The notes under the pieces are model-generated. The model was not told the DNA's origin. It searched no databases and was given only the letters and a program-made list of their open reading frames with translations. A stretch of 64,000 bases of DNA from Roseovarius sp. (GTDB taxonomy: Bacteria > Pseudomonadota > Alphaproteobacteria > Rhodobacterales > Rhodobacteraceae): assembly GCF_030373445.1 (NCBI RefSeq), contig NZ_JAUCYU010000004.1, positions 124,001-188,000 of the forward strand, in the 5' to 3' direction. Below are positions 41,833 through 49,799 of the stretch, one piece after another. The translations under genes were made by a program, and so were the position numbers. How positions within the stretch are numbered: position 1 is the first letter of the stretch; every line of letters begins with the position of its first letter.

Positions 41833-42375
41833 ATGCGCATGGAAACAAGTGATGAAAGCCTTGCAAGGGCCGCGGCGGGAGGGGACAGGCACGCCTTCAC
41901 CCTGCTGTTGGAGCGGCATTACGACAGGGTTTTCCGGCTGGCGTTCCGCCTGACCGGTGCCGCGGCCGAGGCCGAGGACCTGACGCAGGATGTCTGCGCG
42001 GCGCTGCCCTCGCGGTTGCAGGGGTTTCGCAGCGAGGCAAGGTTCGGCACCTGGCTGTGGCGGGTGGTGGTCAACGCCGCCCATGACCGGCGGCGCAAGG
42101 CCGCGACGCGGGCGCGCCATGCCGAGGGCTGGGGTGACTGGGAAGTGAACCGGCGCGCCGTGCAGGACGAGGCGGCGGAGGCGGTGGACTGGCTGACACA
42201 GGCGATGCGGGCGCTGCCGGAAGAGCTGCGCGACACGCTGGCGCTGGTGCTGGACGATCTCAGCCATGACGAGGCGGCCGAGGTTCTGGGCGTGGCGCCC
42301 GGCACGGTGAGCTGGCGCATCTCGGAGGCAAAGAAGCGGTTGCGCGCGCAGCGCGAGAAAGAGGATCAGGCATGA
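41833..42375 (+). CDS. ECF-type RNA polymerase sigma factor
   Basis: The product is 180 residues. Region 2 shows LLERHYDRVFRLAFRLTGAA and EDLTQDVCAALPSRLQGFR. Region 4 shows LPEELRDTLALVLDDLSHDE and AAEVLGVAPGTVSWRISEAK. It directs transcription of a stress or envelope regulon, as yet unknown. No clear ribosome-binding site marks the start; ATGs at 41833 and 41839 are both possible. Its stop overlaps the VWA gene by 4 bases, the arrangement usual for a sigma/anti-sigma pair. Confidence 0.88.
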   Translation: MRMETSDESLARAAAGGDRHAFTLLLERHYDRVFRLAFRLTGAAAEAEDLTQDVCAALPSRLQGFRSEARFGTWLWRVVVNAAHDRRRKAATRARHAEGWGDWEVNRRAVQDEAAEAVDWLTQAMRALPEELRDTLALVLDDLSHDEAAEVLGVAPGTVSWRISEAKKRLRAQREKEDQA

Positions 42376-44321
42376 CCGACGACCTCGATGATCTGAAACA
42401 GGCGATGCAGGCCGCCACCCCCGCGCCAGACGCGGGCCGGAAGGCTGCGAATTTCACCGTCGCGCAGGAAAATTTCGACCGGCTCCAAGAAAGCCGGGCG
42501 GGGGTGCGTCTTACCTCTGATCGCCCTGGGAGGGGCTGGTTCAGAGGAGTAGCAAGAATGATAACGACACAACTTTCGTCGCGCGGGATGATGTCGGCGA
42601 CCACGGCCCTGGTGGCGCTGGGTCTCGTCGTGGTGGTGCCCGACTGGCAGGCCGGGCGTGACATGTTGCGCCCGGGGCCTATGGTGCAGAAGACCGTGGC
42701 GACCGAGGAAGACCTGTCCCAGCCGCCAGCGGACGCCGTGGGTGGACTGTTCGAGATGGAAGCCGCCGAGTCGCTGGCCGTCGACGAGATGGCGGGCGCC
42801 GCGACGCCCAGCCCGGCGCCACGGATGCAGGCCGCGCCGACAGAGGCGCTGCGGGGCTACGCCGCCGGGACGCTGAACAACACCGCTCCGGCGGGGCAGC
42901 GGGACGTGCTGATCCGGCCCGAGAACAATACGGAGGCGTATGCCCATGCGGAGCCGAACTCGCTGAAGGTGACGGCGGAGGACCCGGTTTCGACCTTCTC
43001 GATCGACGTCGACACGGCCTCTTATGCCGTGGTGCGTTCCTCGCTGATCGGGGGCGTGATGCCGCCGCACGAGGCGGTGCGGATCGAGGAGATGATCAAC
43101 TATTTCCCCTATGACTATGCCGCACCGGCCGAGGGCGAGGCGCCGTTCCGGTCGACCGTGAGCGTGACCGACACGCCGTGGAACCCCGACACGCAGCTCG
43201 TGCATATCGGCATCCAGGGAGAGTTGCCGGCGGTCGAGGACCGACCGCCGCTGAACCTTGTCTTCCTGATCGATACGTCGGGGTCGATGGAGCATCCGGA
43301 CAAGCTGCCCCTGCTGAAGCAGTCGCTGGCGCTGATGCTGTCGAAGCTGTCGGCGCAGGACCAGGTCTCGATCGTGACCTATGCCGGCAGTGCGGGGCAG
43401 GTGCTGGAACCGACGTCGGCGGCCGAGCGGGATACCATCCTGGGTGCGCTCGACAACCTGAGCGCCGGGGGCAACACCGCCGGGCAGGACGGGTTGCAGC
43501 AGGCCTATGCCGTCGCCGAGGGTATGACCGAGGAGGGCGAGGTAAGCCGCGTGATCCTTGCCACCGATGGCGACTTCAACGTGGGGATCAGCGACCCGGA
43601 GGAGCTGGAACGGTTTATCGCCGGCAAGCGCGACAGTGGCACCTACCTGTCGGTGCTGAGCTTCGGGCGCGGCAACCTCGACGACGCGGTGATGCAGTCG
43701 CTGGCGCAGAACGGGAACGGTCAGGCGGCCTATATCGACACGCTGTCGGAGGCGCAGAAGGTGCTGGTGGACCAGTTCACCGGGGCGCTCTACCCGATTG
43801 CCGACGACGTGAAGATCCAGGTGGAGTTCAACCCCGGTGTCGTCGCCGAGTACCGGCTGATCGGGTACGAGACGCGGGCGCTGAACCGGGATGATTTCAA
43901 CAACGACGCGGTCGATGCCGGCGATATCGGCGCGGGCCATTCGGTGACGGCGATCTACGAGGTGACGCTGGTCGATTCCGACGGGCGGCTGACCGACCCG
44001 CTGCGCTATGGCGCGGTGGAGACGCAGAGCGCGAGCGAGGAGCTGGGCTATCTCAAGCTGCGCTACAAGGCGCCGGGCGAGGAGACCAGCCAGCTGATCG
44101 AAACGCCGATCGTGGCCGGGGGAGAGACCAGCGACGACATGCGCTTTGCCGCCGCGATTGCCGGGTTCGGGCAGATCCTGCAGGACAGCCCCTACCTGAA
44201 CGGCTGGACCTATGACGATGCCATCGCGCTGGCGAATTCCGCGAAAGGCGAGGATGCGTATGGCTATCGCGCCGAGGCGGTGCGGCTGATGCGGCTGGCA
44301 CAAAGTCTGGATCGGAACTGA
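42372..44321 (+). CDS. Membrane VWA protein with YfbK-like C-terminus, probable anti-sigma partner
   Basis: The product is 649 residues. A short cytoplasmic N-terminus (1-70) has an anti-sigma-like charged helix, and one membrane segment spans about 72-90. A Pro/Ala-rich linker follows, then the YfbK-type N-domain (VSTFSIDVDTASYAVVRSSL), a VWA domain with an intact MIDAS motif DTSGSM (from about 301), and a C-terminal DUF3520-type domain. YfbK-like proteins are widespread and of unknown function. Coupling to an ECF sigma factor by overlap suggests the N-terminus holds the sigma factor while the periplasmic VWA part senses a ligand (inference). Confidence 0.82.
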   Translation: MTDDLDDLKQAMQAATPAPDAGRKAANFTVAQENFDRLQESRAGVRLTSDRPGRGWFRGVARMITTQLSSRGMMSATTALVALGLVVVVPDWQAGRDMLRPGPMVQKTVATEEDLSQPPADAVGGLFEMEAAESLAVDEMAGAATPSPAPRMQAAPTEALRGYAAGTLNNTAPAGQRDVLIRPENNTEAYAHAEPNSLKVTAEDPVSTFSIDVDTASYAVVRSSLIGGVMPPHEAVRIEEMINYFPYDYAAPAEGEAPFRSTVSVTDTPWNPDTQLVHIGIQGELPAVEDRPPLNLVFLIDTSGSMEHPDKLPLLKQSLALMLSKLSAQDQVSIVTYAGSAGQVLEPTSAAERDTILGALDNLSAGGNTAGQDGLQQAYAVAEGMTEEGEVSRVILATDGDFNVGISDPEELERFIAGKRDSGTYLSVLSFGRGNLDDAVMQSLAQNGNGQAAYIDTLSEAQKVLVDQFTGALYPIADDVKIQVEFNPGVVAEYRLIGYETRALNRDDFNNDAVDAGDIGAGHSVTAIYEVTLVDSDGRLTDPLRYGAVETQSASEELGYLKLRYKAPGEETSQLIETPIVAGGETSDDMRFAAAIAGFGQILQDSPYLNGWTYDDAIALANSAKGEDAYGYRAEAVRLMRLAQSLDRN

Positions 44322-44355
44322 GACAAGGGCCAAATCGAGCAGCTATCTGGCCCTC

Positions 44356-44389
44356 GCGGCAAGGCGGTGTAGCTCCGCCGTCTTGCCGC
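44356..44389 (+). terminator. Strong stem-loop after the VWA gene
   Basis: A 14-bp stem with two G-U pairs runs from GCGGCAAGGCGG (from 44356) to CCGCCGTCTTGCCGC (to 44389), with a 6-base loop, 34 bases past the VWA stop. No U-tract follows, so termination efficiency is uncertain. The 192-base gap to the next gene holds nothing else recognisable. Confidence 0.65.
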
Positions 44390-44513
44390 CCCCGCGCGCG
44401 CCCCTGTCCCGGCGCGCGCGGTTTCTTGCGAATAAACAATGGAACGGCCTTCGTCTTCAGGGGTTCAAGGCCTAAGTGGTATTAATGGAAACGATCCCTG
44501 TTGGAGATGTCAC

Positions 44514-45746
44514 ATGGTGCGATTTGCCCTGTCCCTTTTTCTTGCGCTGGTGCTGAGCCTGCCGGCGAGCGCGCAGGAGGGCGGCCGGACCATTTCCGGC
44601 CAGTTGAGTTACCTGCAAAGGATCGCCCTGCCCGAGGGGGCGGAGGTGGCCGTCGAGGTGAAAGGCGCGCTGGATGCGACGCTGGGCGAAAGCCGGTTCA
44701 CGACCGATGGACAACAGGTGCCGATGCCCTTCGAGGTGGAGGTGCCCGGCGGGCTGAGCGGGACGCTGACCGCGATGGTCCGGGTCGATGGCGACCCGAT
44801 GTGGCTGGCCCAGGGGATCCGCATCGGCGCCGGGTCGGAGGATGTCGACCTGGGTGACGTAAGGCTTCGGCAGTACACGCCGCTGGCCTTCACTTCTTAC
44901 TTCTCCTGCGGGGAGACGAGCGTGGAATTCGGCATGGTCGACGACACCCCCACCCTGCGGGTCGGCGGGCAGGACTACGCGATGGAGGAGGCCCCGGCGG
45001 ATGAAGGCACGCGCTATGTCGCGCAGGCCGATCCGAAGGTGACCTTCTGGTCGCAGGGCACCGAGGCGACGCTGACGCTGGGCTCGGAGCCCGAGCCGGG
45101 CTGTGCCAGGGTCGAGCATACGCCCGAGCCCTATACCGCTGTCGGCAACGAGCCGGGCTGGTACGTGACCATCGGCGAGGCCGAGGCAGAGGTGGTGGCC
45201 GATTACGGCGACCTTCAGCTCAAGACCCCGCGGCCCGAGGTCGCGGTCGAACCCGGGGCCTACGTGCTCAACATGCCCGATATCGAGGCCCGGCTTCGGC
45301 TGGAGGAGGAAATCTGCTACGACGATGCCACCGGCATGCCCTATCCGCACCGCGCCGCGCTGGCGCTGGACGGGCAGGAGATGCGCGGTTGCGGCGGCGA
45401 TGCCGCGAGCCTGCTGACCGGGGCGGAATGGCAGATCGAGGATGTCGGCGAGATGGGTATCATCGACGGCTCGAACATCACCATCAGCTTTGACGCCAAT
45501 GGCCGGGTGTCGGGTCGCACCGGCTGCAATCGGTTCTCGGGCATCTACATGCTGGATGGCGAGGGGCTGGGGTTCGGCCAGATGGCTGCGACGATGATGG
45601 GCTGCCCCGAGGCGATGATGACGCAGGAGCAGCGCGTGCTGGATGCGCTGCAGCACGTGGTGCGGTTCGACATCGACGAGACCGGCGCGCTGCTGCTGAT
45701 CGGTCCGGCGGGCGAAACGCTGCTGACCGCCCGGCGGCCGGCATGA
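44514..45746 (+). CDS. Exported multidomain protein: YbaY-, MliC-, COG3650- and META-like
   Basis: The product is 410 residues with a signal peptide (1-20, cleavage after ASA). Four domains seem to follow: a YbaY-like beta domain (about 22-120), an MliC-like lysozyme-inhibitor domain starting FTSYFSCGETSVEFGMVDD, a COG3650-type domain (AVGNEPGWYVTIGEAEAEVV through RAALALDGQEMRGCGGDA), and a C-terminal META/HslJ domain with GRTGCNRFSGIYMLDGEG and ATMMGCPEAMM. Each is associated with envelope stress or lysozyme resistance. I chose the ATG at 44514, where the signal peptide begins. Confidence 0.82.
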   Translation: MVRFALSLFLALVLSLPASAQEGGRTISGQLSYLQRIALPEGAEVAVEVKGALDATLGESRFTTDGQQVPMPFEVEVPGGLSGTLTAMVRVDGDPMWLAQGIRIGAGSEDVDLGDVRLRQYTPLAFTSYFSCGETSVEFGMVDDTPTLRVGGQDYAMEEAPADEGTRYVAQADPKVTFWSQGTEATLTLGSEPEPGCARVEHTPEPYTAVGNEPGWYVTIGEAEAEVVADYGDLQLKTPRPEVAVEPGAYVLNMPDIEARLRLEEEICYDDATGMPYPHRAALALDGQEMRGCGGDAASLLTGAEWQIEDVGEMGIIDGSNITISFDANGRVSGRTGCNRFSGIYMLDGEGLGFGQMAATMMGCPEAMMTQEQRVLDALQHVVRFDIDETGALLLIGPAGETLLTARRPA

Positions 45747-45748
45747 AA

Positions 45749-45813
45749 AACCCGGCCGGGATGACCGGCCGGGCAACGGTCTGACGATCGGTGGCCGGGC
45801 GAGGCGCCCGGCC
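45749..45813. terminator. Paired GC hairpins between converging genes
   Basis: CCCGGCCGG-GATGA-CCGGCCGGG (45749-45771) and GGCCGGGCG-AGG-CGCCCGGCC (45793-45813) are both perfect 9-bp stems in the 74 bases between the META protein and hsp20 stops. There is no U-tract on either strand. Being symmetrical, they could act on both transcripts. Confidence 0.6.
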
Positions 45814-45820
45814 GGAGCAC

Positions 45821-46288
45821 TTAGTTGACGGTTTCCGCGTCGACCACGTCTTTCTCGACCGAGTCGCCGCTGGCAATGGCGATGCGGCGCGGCTTCAGCG
45901 CTTCGGGCACTTCGCGGACCAAGTCGATATGAAGCATGCCGTCGGCATGGGACGCGCCGGTGACGCGCACGTGATCGGCAAGCTGGAACTTGCGCTCGAA
46001 CGCGCGGGTGGCGATGCCGCGATGCAGGAAGCTGCGCTGGCTGTCATCCTCGGCCTTGCGGGCCGACACGACAAGCGCGCCGTCCTTGACCTCGACCATC
46101 AGGTCGTCGCCTGCGAAACCGGCAACGGCGATCGAGATGCGATAGGCATCATCGGCGGTCTTCTCGATGTTGTAGGGGGGGTAGGTCGGTTGATTGATGT
46201 CGGCGGCAAGCACGCGGTCCATCATGTCGGCGATCTGGTCGAACCCGACGGTTGCACGGTAAAGCGGTGCAAGATCGAAGTTACGCAT
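45821..46288 (-). CDS. Hsp20-family small heat-shock protein
   Basis: The product is 155 residues with an alpha-crystallin domain (about 38-130: YPPYNIEKTADDAYRISIAV, then the LHRGIATRAFERKFQLAD strand). The beginning MRNFDLAPLYRATVGFDQI is IbpA-like. It holds unfolding proteins for refolding by DnaK/ClpB. The ATG follows AAAGGAGGATGACC, a near-perfect ribosome-binding site. I looked for a sigma-32 promoter and did not find a convincing one. Confidence 0.93.
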   Translation of the reverse strand: MRNFDLAPLYRATVGFDQIADMMDRVLAADINQPTYPPYNIEKTADDAYRISIAVAGFAGDDLMVEVKDGALVVSARKAEDDSQRSFLHRGIATRAFERKFQLADHVRVTGASHADGMLHIDLVREVPEALKPRRIAIASGDSVEKDVVDAETVN

Positions 46289-46407
46289 GGGTCATCCTCC
46301 TTTGAGCGATCCCTTATGTGAATGCCTTCCCATGGGGACAGGCAGCGATATCACCGGCCCGCCTGGCGGCGCCGGTGTCGCTTATCTGGGAAAGTCTTCG
46401 GAGGATT

Positions 46408-47220
46408 TCAAGAGCCGCCAGGCCTGGCGAACTTCGCCCCGGTGTCGCGGCGCTCGCCCAGGGTCGACATTTGCGGTGCGCCGGGCTGGAAGAAGCCTTC
46501 ACCCGCGTCCAGCGCGTTTTTGAGATCGTGCAAAGGCTGGGTCAGCTGGGTGCCGAGAGAGACCTTGCGCCCCTCGACCTGGGCCATGGCCGAGACCACG
46601 GAAACCACGCGGGGCTGGCCGGAGGTGAAGCTGAAGATCGGCGCGCCGGATGCGCCGTAATCGACGTCGCAGGACATGACCAACACGCCTTGCTGGCGGG
46701 CGACCACATCGCAGATTTCCTGCAGCGACGGCGCCTCGGACCGGTCGCGGGCGTAGGAGACGATGCCGATCTCCTGACCCTTCATGGGGCGTTCATCGGT
46801 CAGGAAGGGCACGACCTGGGTGTTCTGGATGGGATGGAAAAGTTCGAGCAGGGCCACGTCGTTGCGCACCCGGTCGGCCGAGACTGCATCCTCGTAGACG
46901 TAATCGGGGTGCGGCACCGCCCGGCGGATCTTGCGATAGGCCGAAGCGCGGCCGTTGCGCCAGCCGGCAAGGAAATCGATGCGGGCGTGATCGACCCGGG
47001 CGCCCGTGGCCTTGTCGTAAAGGCAATGCGCTGCCGTCAGCACGAGATCGGGCGCGATGAGCGCCCCGGTGCAGAAGCCGCGCCCGTCGATGTCGAGCCG
47101 CCCGACCGCTTCCCACCCGCGGCCGTCATCGCCGGTGTCGAGCCGTTTCAGACGTGTATCCGCCAGCGCCGTGCCAGCCGTCAGAACCAGGATGATAAGC
47201 GCCGCGACAGGTCTGAACAT
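46408..47220 (-). CDS. Exported trypsin-like serine protease
   Basis: The product is 270 residues with a signal peptide (1-20, cleavage after ALA). The chymotrypsin-fold triad is complete: His65 in LTAAHCLYD, Asp121 in RNDVALLEL and Ser191 in DYGASGAPIF. The classical GDSGGP is replaced by GASGAP, as in many bacterial V8-like proteases. Three or more cysteines could form disulfides in the periplasm. The gene stands alone between hsp20 and glcF. I chose the ATG at 47220; upstream in-frame codons to 47259 precede the signal peptide. Confidence 0.9.
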   Translation of the reverse strand: MFRPVAALIILVLTAGTALADTRLKRLDTGDDGRGWEAVGRLDIDGRGFCTGALIAPDLVLTAAHCLYDKATGARVDHARIDFLAGWRNGRASAYRKIRRAVPHPDYVYEDAVSADRVRNDVALLELFHPIQNTQVVPFLTDERPMKGQEIGIVSYARDRSEAPSLQEICDVVARQQGVLVMSCDVDYGASGAPIFSFTSGQPRVVSVVSAMAQVEGRKVSLGTQLTQPLHDLKNALDAGEGFFQPGAPQMSTLGERRDTGAKFARPGGS

Positions 47221-47274
47221 TGCCCCTCCGATTGGTGTTGTTTCGAAGGTGGCTAGCAATCCAATAGGGCCAAA

Positions 47275-48597
47275 TTAGGGCGTGCCGCGCAGGTTCGGAA
47301 CCGGTGTGGCGCCCTCGATCAGGGCGGGCGGTTTAGGCCCGCCGGTGGCCCAGTCGAGCAGTTCCACGGTATGTACCACCGGCACCTCCGTGCCGCTGCC
47401 GATCTGCATCATGCAGCCGATATTCCCGGCGGCGATGATGTCGGGTTTCTTCGCTTCCAGCGTGCGCACCTTGCGGTCTTTCAATTGCTTGGAAATGGCG
47501 GGTTGCATCAGGTTGTAGGTGCCCGCGCTGCCGCAGCAGAGATGGCTGTCGGCGGGTTCCGACACGGTGAATCCGGCGCGTTTGAGCAGGTCTTTCGGGT
47601 AGGTCTTGATCTTCTGACCGTGCTGCAGGGAGCAGGCGGCGTGGTAGGCCACGTTGATGCCCTCGTCGGCACCTTCCGGCAGGTCGAGCGTCATCAGGAG
47701 TTCCGAGACGTCCATGGCGATGGCGGAGACCCTTGCGGCATCCTCGGCCAAGGCCTCTTGCCGGAACATGTGGCCGTAATCCTTGACCGTGGTGCCGCAA
47801 CCGGAGGTGTTGATGACGATGGCGTCGAGCCCGTCGCCATCCATCTCCGCGGCCCAGGCGCGAATGTTCTTCGCAGCCGTGGCGTGGCTGTCTTTCGTCT
47901 TGCCCATGTGATGGGTCAGCGCCCCGCAACAGCCGGCGCCTTCCGCCACAACCACCTCACAGCCGAGGCGCGTAAGCAGACGAATGGTCGCGTCGTTGAT
48001 ATCGGTGTTGAGCGCCCGTTGCGCACAGCCCGTCATCAGCGCCACGCGCTTTCGGCGTTCGCCCTGCGCGGCAAAGGTCTGGGGGTCGTCATTGCGGCTG
48101 ACGGGGGGAATGCGCTTCGGCGCCATCTCGAGCATTGCCTTGAGCCGTGCATCGGGCATCAGCCGCGCGAAGGGCCGCCCGATCTTGGCGCCCAGCAGCG
48201 CGAGGCGAAAGCGGGTCGGGTAGGGCAGGATCTGCGCCAGCGTCCAGCGCAGGGCCCGCTCGTAGAAGGGGCGCTGGTAGCGCTCCTCGATATACTCCCG
48301 CGCGTGGTCGACGAGGTGCATGTAATGCACGCCCGAGGGGCAGGTTGTCATGCAGGCGAGACAGGAGAGGCATCGGTCGATGTGCTTGACGGTCTTATCG
48401 TCCGGCGTCCGGTCGTTCTCGAGCATGTCCTTGATCAGGTAGATGCGCCCGCGCGGGCTGTCGAGCTCGTCGCCGAGAACCTGGTAGGTGGGGCAGGTGG
48501 CGGTACAGAACCCGCAATGGACACAGGCCCGCAGGATCTGGTTCGAGCGGGCGGTGGCCGGGTCCTGAAGCTGGGCTTCGGAGAATTCGGTCTTCAT
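47275..48597 (-). CDS. glcF: Glycolate oxidase iron-sulfur subunit GlcF
   Basis: The product is 440 residues. Two [4Fe-4S] motifs are near the N-terminus (CVHCGFCTATCP and CLSCLACMTTCP), and two CCG-type cysteine-rich domains follow (GAGCCGALTHHMG and HLCCGSAGTYNLMQ). It passes electrons from the flavin subunits to the quinone pool. The ATG overlaps the glcE stop by 4 bases. It is the last gene of the leftward glcDEF operon. Confidence 0.95.
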   Translation of the reverse strand: MKTEFSEAQLQDPATARSNQILRACVHCGFCTATCPTYQVLGDELDSPRGRIYLIKDMLENDRTPDDKTVKHIDRCLSCLACMTTCPSGVHYMHLVDHAREYIEERYQRPFYERALRWTLAQILPYPTRFRLALLGAKIGRPFARLMPDARLKAMLEMAPKRIPPVSRNDDPQTFAAQGERRKRVALMTGCAQRALNTDINDATIRLLTRLGCEVVVAEGAGCCGALTHHMGKTKDSHATAAKNIRAWAAEMDGDGLDAIVINTSGCGTTVKDYGHMFRQEALAEDAARVSAIAMDVSELLMTLDLPEGADEGINVAYHAACSLQHGQKIKTYPKDLLKRAGFTVSEPADSHLCCGSAGTYNLMQPAISKQLKDRKVRTLEAKKPDIIAAGNIGCMMQIGSGTEVPVVHTVELLDWATGGPKPPALIEGATPVPNLRGTP

Positions 48598-49748
48598 TCG
48601 GCTGCCTCGCGTGCCTGGGCCATGAGGCCGGGGTTGAGCAGGCCCTTCGGGTCGAACCGCTTGCGCAGGCCCTCCTGCAGGGCGGCGACGGGGGGCGCGA
48701 GCGGCTGGAACACGCCGCCGCCGCGCGTGCCGCGGATCAGGGTGGCGTGGCCGCCGGTTTTCGCGATGGCGGTGCGTATGTCCTGGCCGGCAGTGCCCTT
48801 GGGGACGCACAACCATATCAGCCCGCCGCCCCAGTCGTAGAGCGCCTCGGCGCCGTCGATGCGGGCCACCAGCCCGGGCGCGTCGGTGGGTTTGACCGAG
48901 AGGCGCCAGATATCGCCGTCCGTCCCGTGGAAGGGCTGCACATCGCGGATCGCACGCCACGTGGCTTTCGTGCTGTCGGGGTCGGTGTCGATGGTGAACT
49001 CGCCGTACGCGGCCAGTACCTTTTGAAGTTCGGCGGCGCGATAGGCGACCGAGGCCTCTGTGCCTTCGATCCGGATCACGGTGCGGGCCGCGCCCTCTGG
49101 CCCGGCCTGCGAATGTGCTGCCCCGGTCACCTCGAAGGGCGAGCCGAGCGCACGGCAAAGCGCGGCGATGGCCGTCTCGTCACCCAGCCCATCGCAGGCC
49201 AGCGAGCCTGTCACCTGTGTCTTCGGCAGCACCTTCAGCGCCACCTCCGTCAGGATGCCCAGTGTGCCGTAACTGCCCGCCATCAGCTTGACGAGGTCGT
49301 AGCCGGTGACGTTCTTCATCACCCGCCCGCCATTGCGGATCACCTCGCCCCGTCCGTCGACGAAACGCACGCCCAGCAGGAAATCCCGTGCCGCGCCGCA
49401 CTGGATGCGCCGGGGGCCCGAGACGTTGGCGGCGAAGACGCCGCCGATGGTCGGCTCGCCCTCGGTGCCCAGAAGGCCGCGAGGATCCATCGGCTCGAAG
49501 GCCAGCCGCTGGCCCTCGGCCGCCAGCGCGGTCTCGACCTCGGCCACCGGCGTACCGGCCTTGGCGACCAGCGTCAGCGCGCCCGGCTCGTAGAGGTCGA
49601 TGCCCGACAGCCCCGCGGTGGTCAGCGGCGCCCCGTTCACCGGCACCCCGATCGGCCGCGTGCCGCCGCCGCGAATGCGCAGCGGCTCGCTCGTGTCACG
49701 CACGATCGCGGCCAACTCGGCCTCGGTCTCGGGTCTCAAATCTTTCAT
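48594..49748 (-). CDS. glcE: Glycolate oxidase FAD-binding subunit GlcE
   Basis: The product is 384 residues with a PCMH-type FAD-binding domain: LRIRGGGTRPIG near 23-34, EPTIGGVFAANVSGPRR, GGRVMKNVTGYDLVKLMAGS and GTLGILTEVALKVLP. It is shorter than GlcD, as expected for GlcE. The start ATG and its GGAAAG ribosome-binding site lie inside a dispersed element (49742-49764), so the element contributes directly to glcE translation. The glcD stop is 51 bases upstream. Confidence 0.94.
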   Translation of the reverse strand: MKDLRPETEAELAAIVRDTSEPLRIRGGGTRPIGVPVNGAPLTTAGLSGIDLYEPGALTLVAKAGTPVAEVETALAAEGQRLAFEPMDPRGLLGTEGEPTIGGVFAANVSGPRRIQCGAARDFLLGVRFVDGRGEVIRNGGRVMKNVTGYDLVKLMAGSYGTLGILTEVALKVLPKTQVTGSLACDGLGDETAIAALCRALGSPFEVTGAAHSQAGPEGAARTVIRIEGTEASVAYRAAELQKVLAAYGEFTIDTDPDSTKATWRAIRDVQPFHGTDGDIWRLSVKPTDAPGLVARIDGAEALYDWGGGLIWLCVPKGTAGQDIRTAIAKTGGHATLIRGTRGGGVFQPLAPPVAALQEGLRKRFDPKGLLNPGLMAQAREAAE

Positions 49749-49799
49749 CTTTCCAAAAATACTCCGGGGTGAGGCCGCAGGCCGAGGGGCAGCGCCCCT
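49742..49799 (-). repeat. Dispersed hairpin element containing the glcE start
   Basis: On the minus strand the element begins with hairpin AGGGGC-GCT-GCCCCT (49785-49799, touching the glcD stop) and ends with GAGTATTTTTGGAAAGATGA. In that end part GGAAAG is the ribosome-binding site and ATG (49748) the start of glcE. It has the same order, hairpin then A/T-rich tail then ATG, as the copy before queG (1818-1891). Confidence 0.75.

Noticed and set aside
44356..44389. A riboswitch before the META-domain gene
   Set aside because: The structure is a single long hairpin just after the VWA stop and more than 120 bases before the next start, with no multi-stem conserved fold. It is better read as a 3'-end hairpin.
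46289..46407. Possible sigma-32 promoter for the hsp20 gene
   Set aside because: A CCCCATGG box exists on the minus strand, but no CTTGAA-like box lies at a suitable distance, so the match is not convincing.
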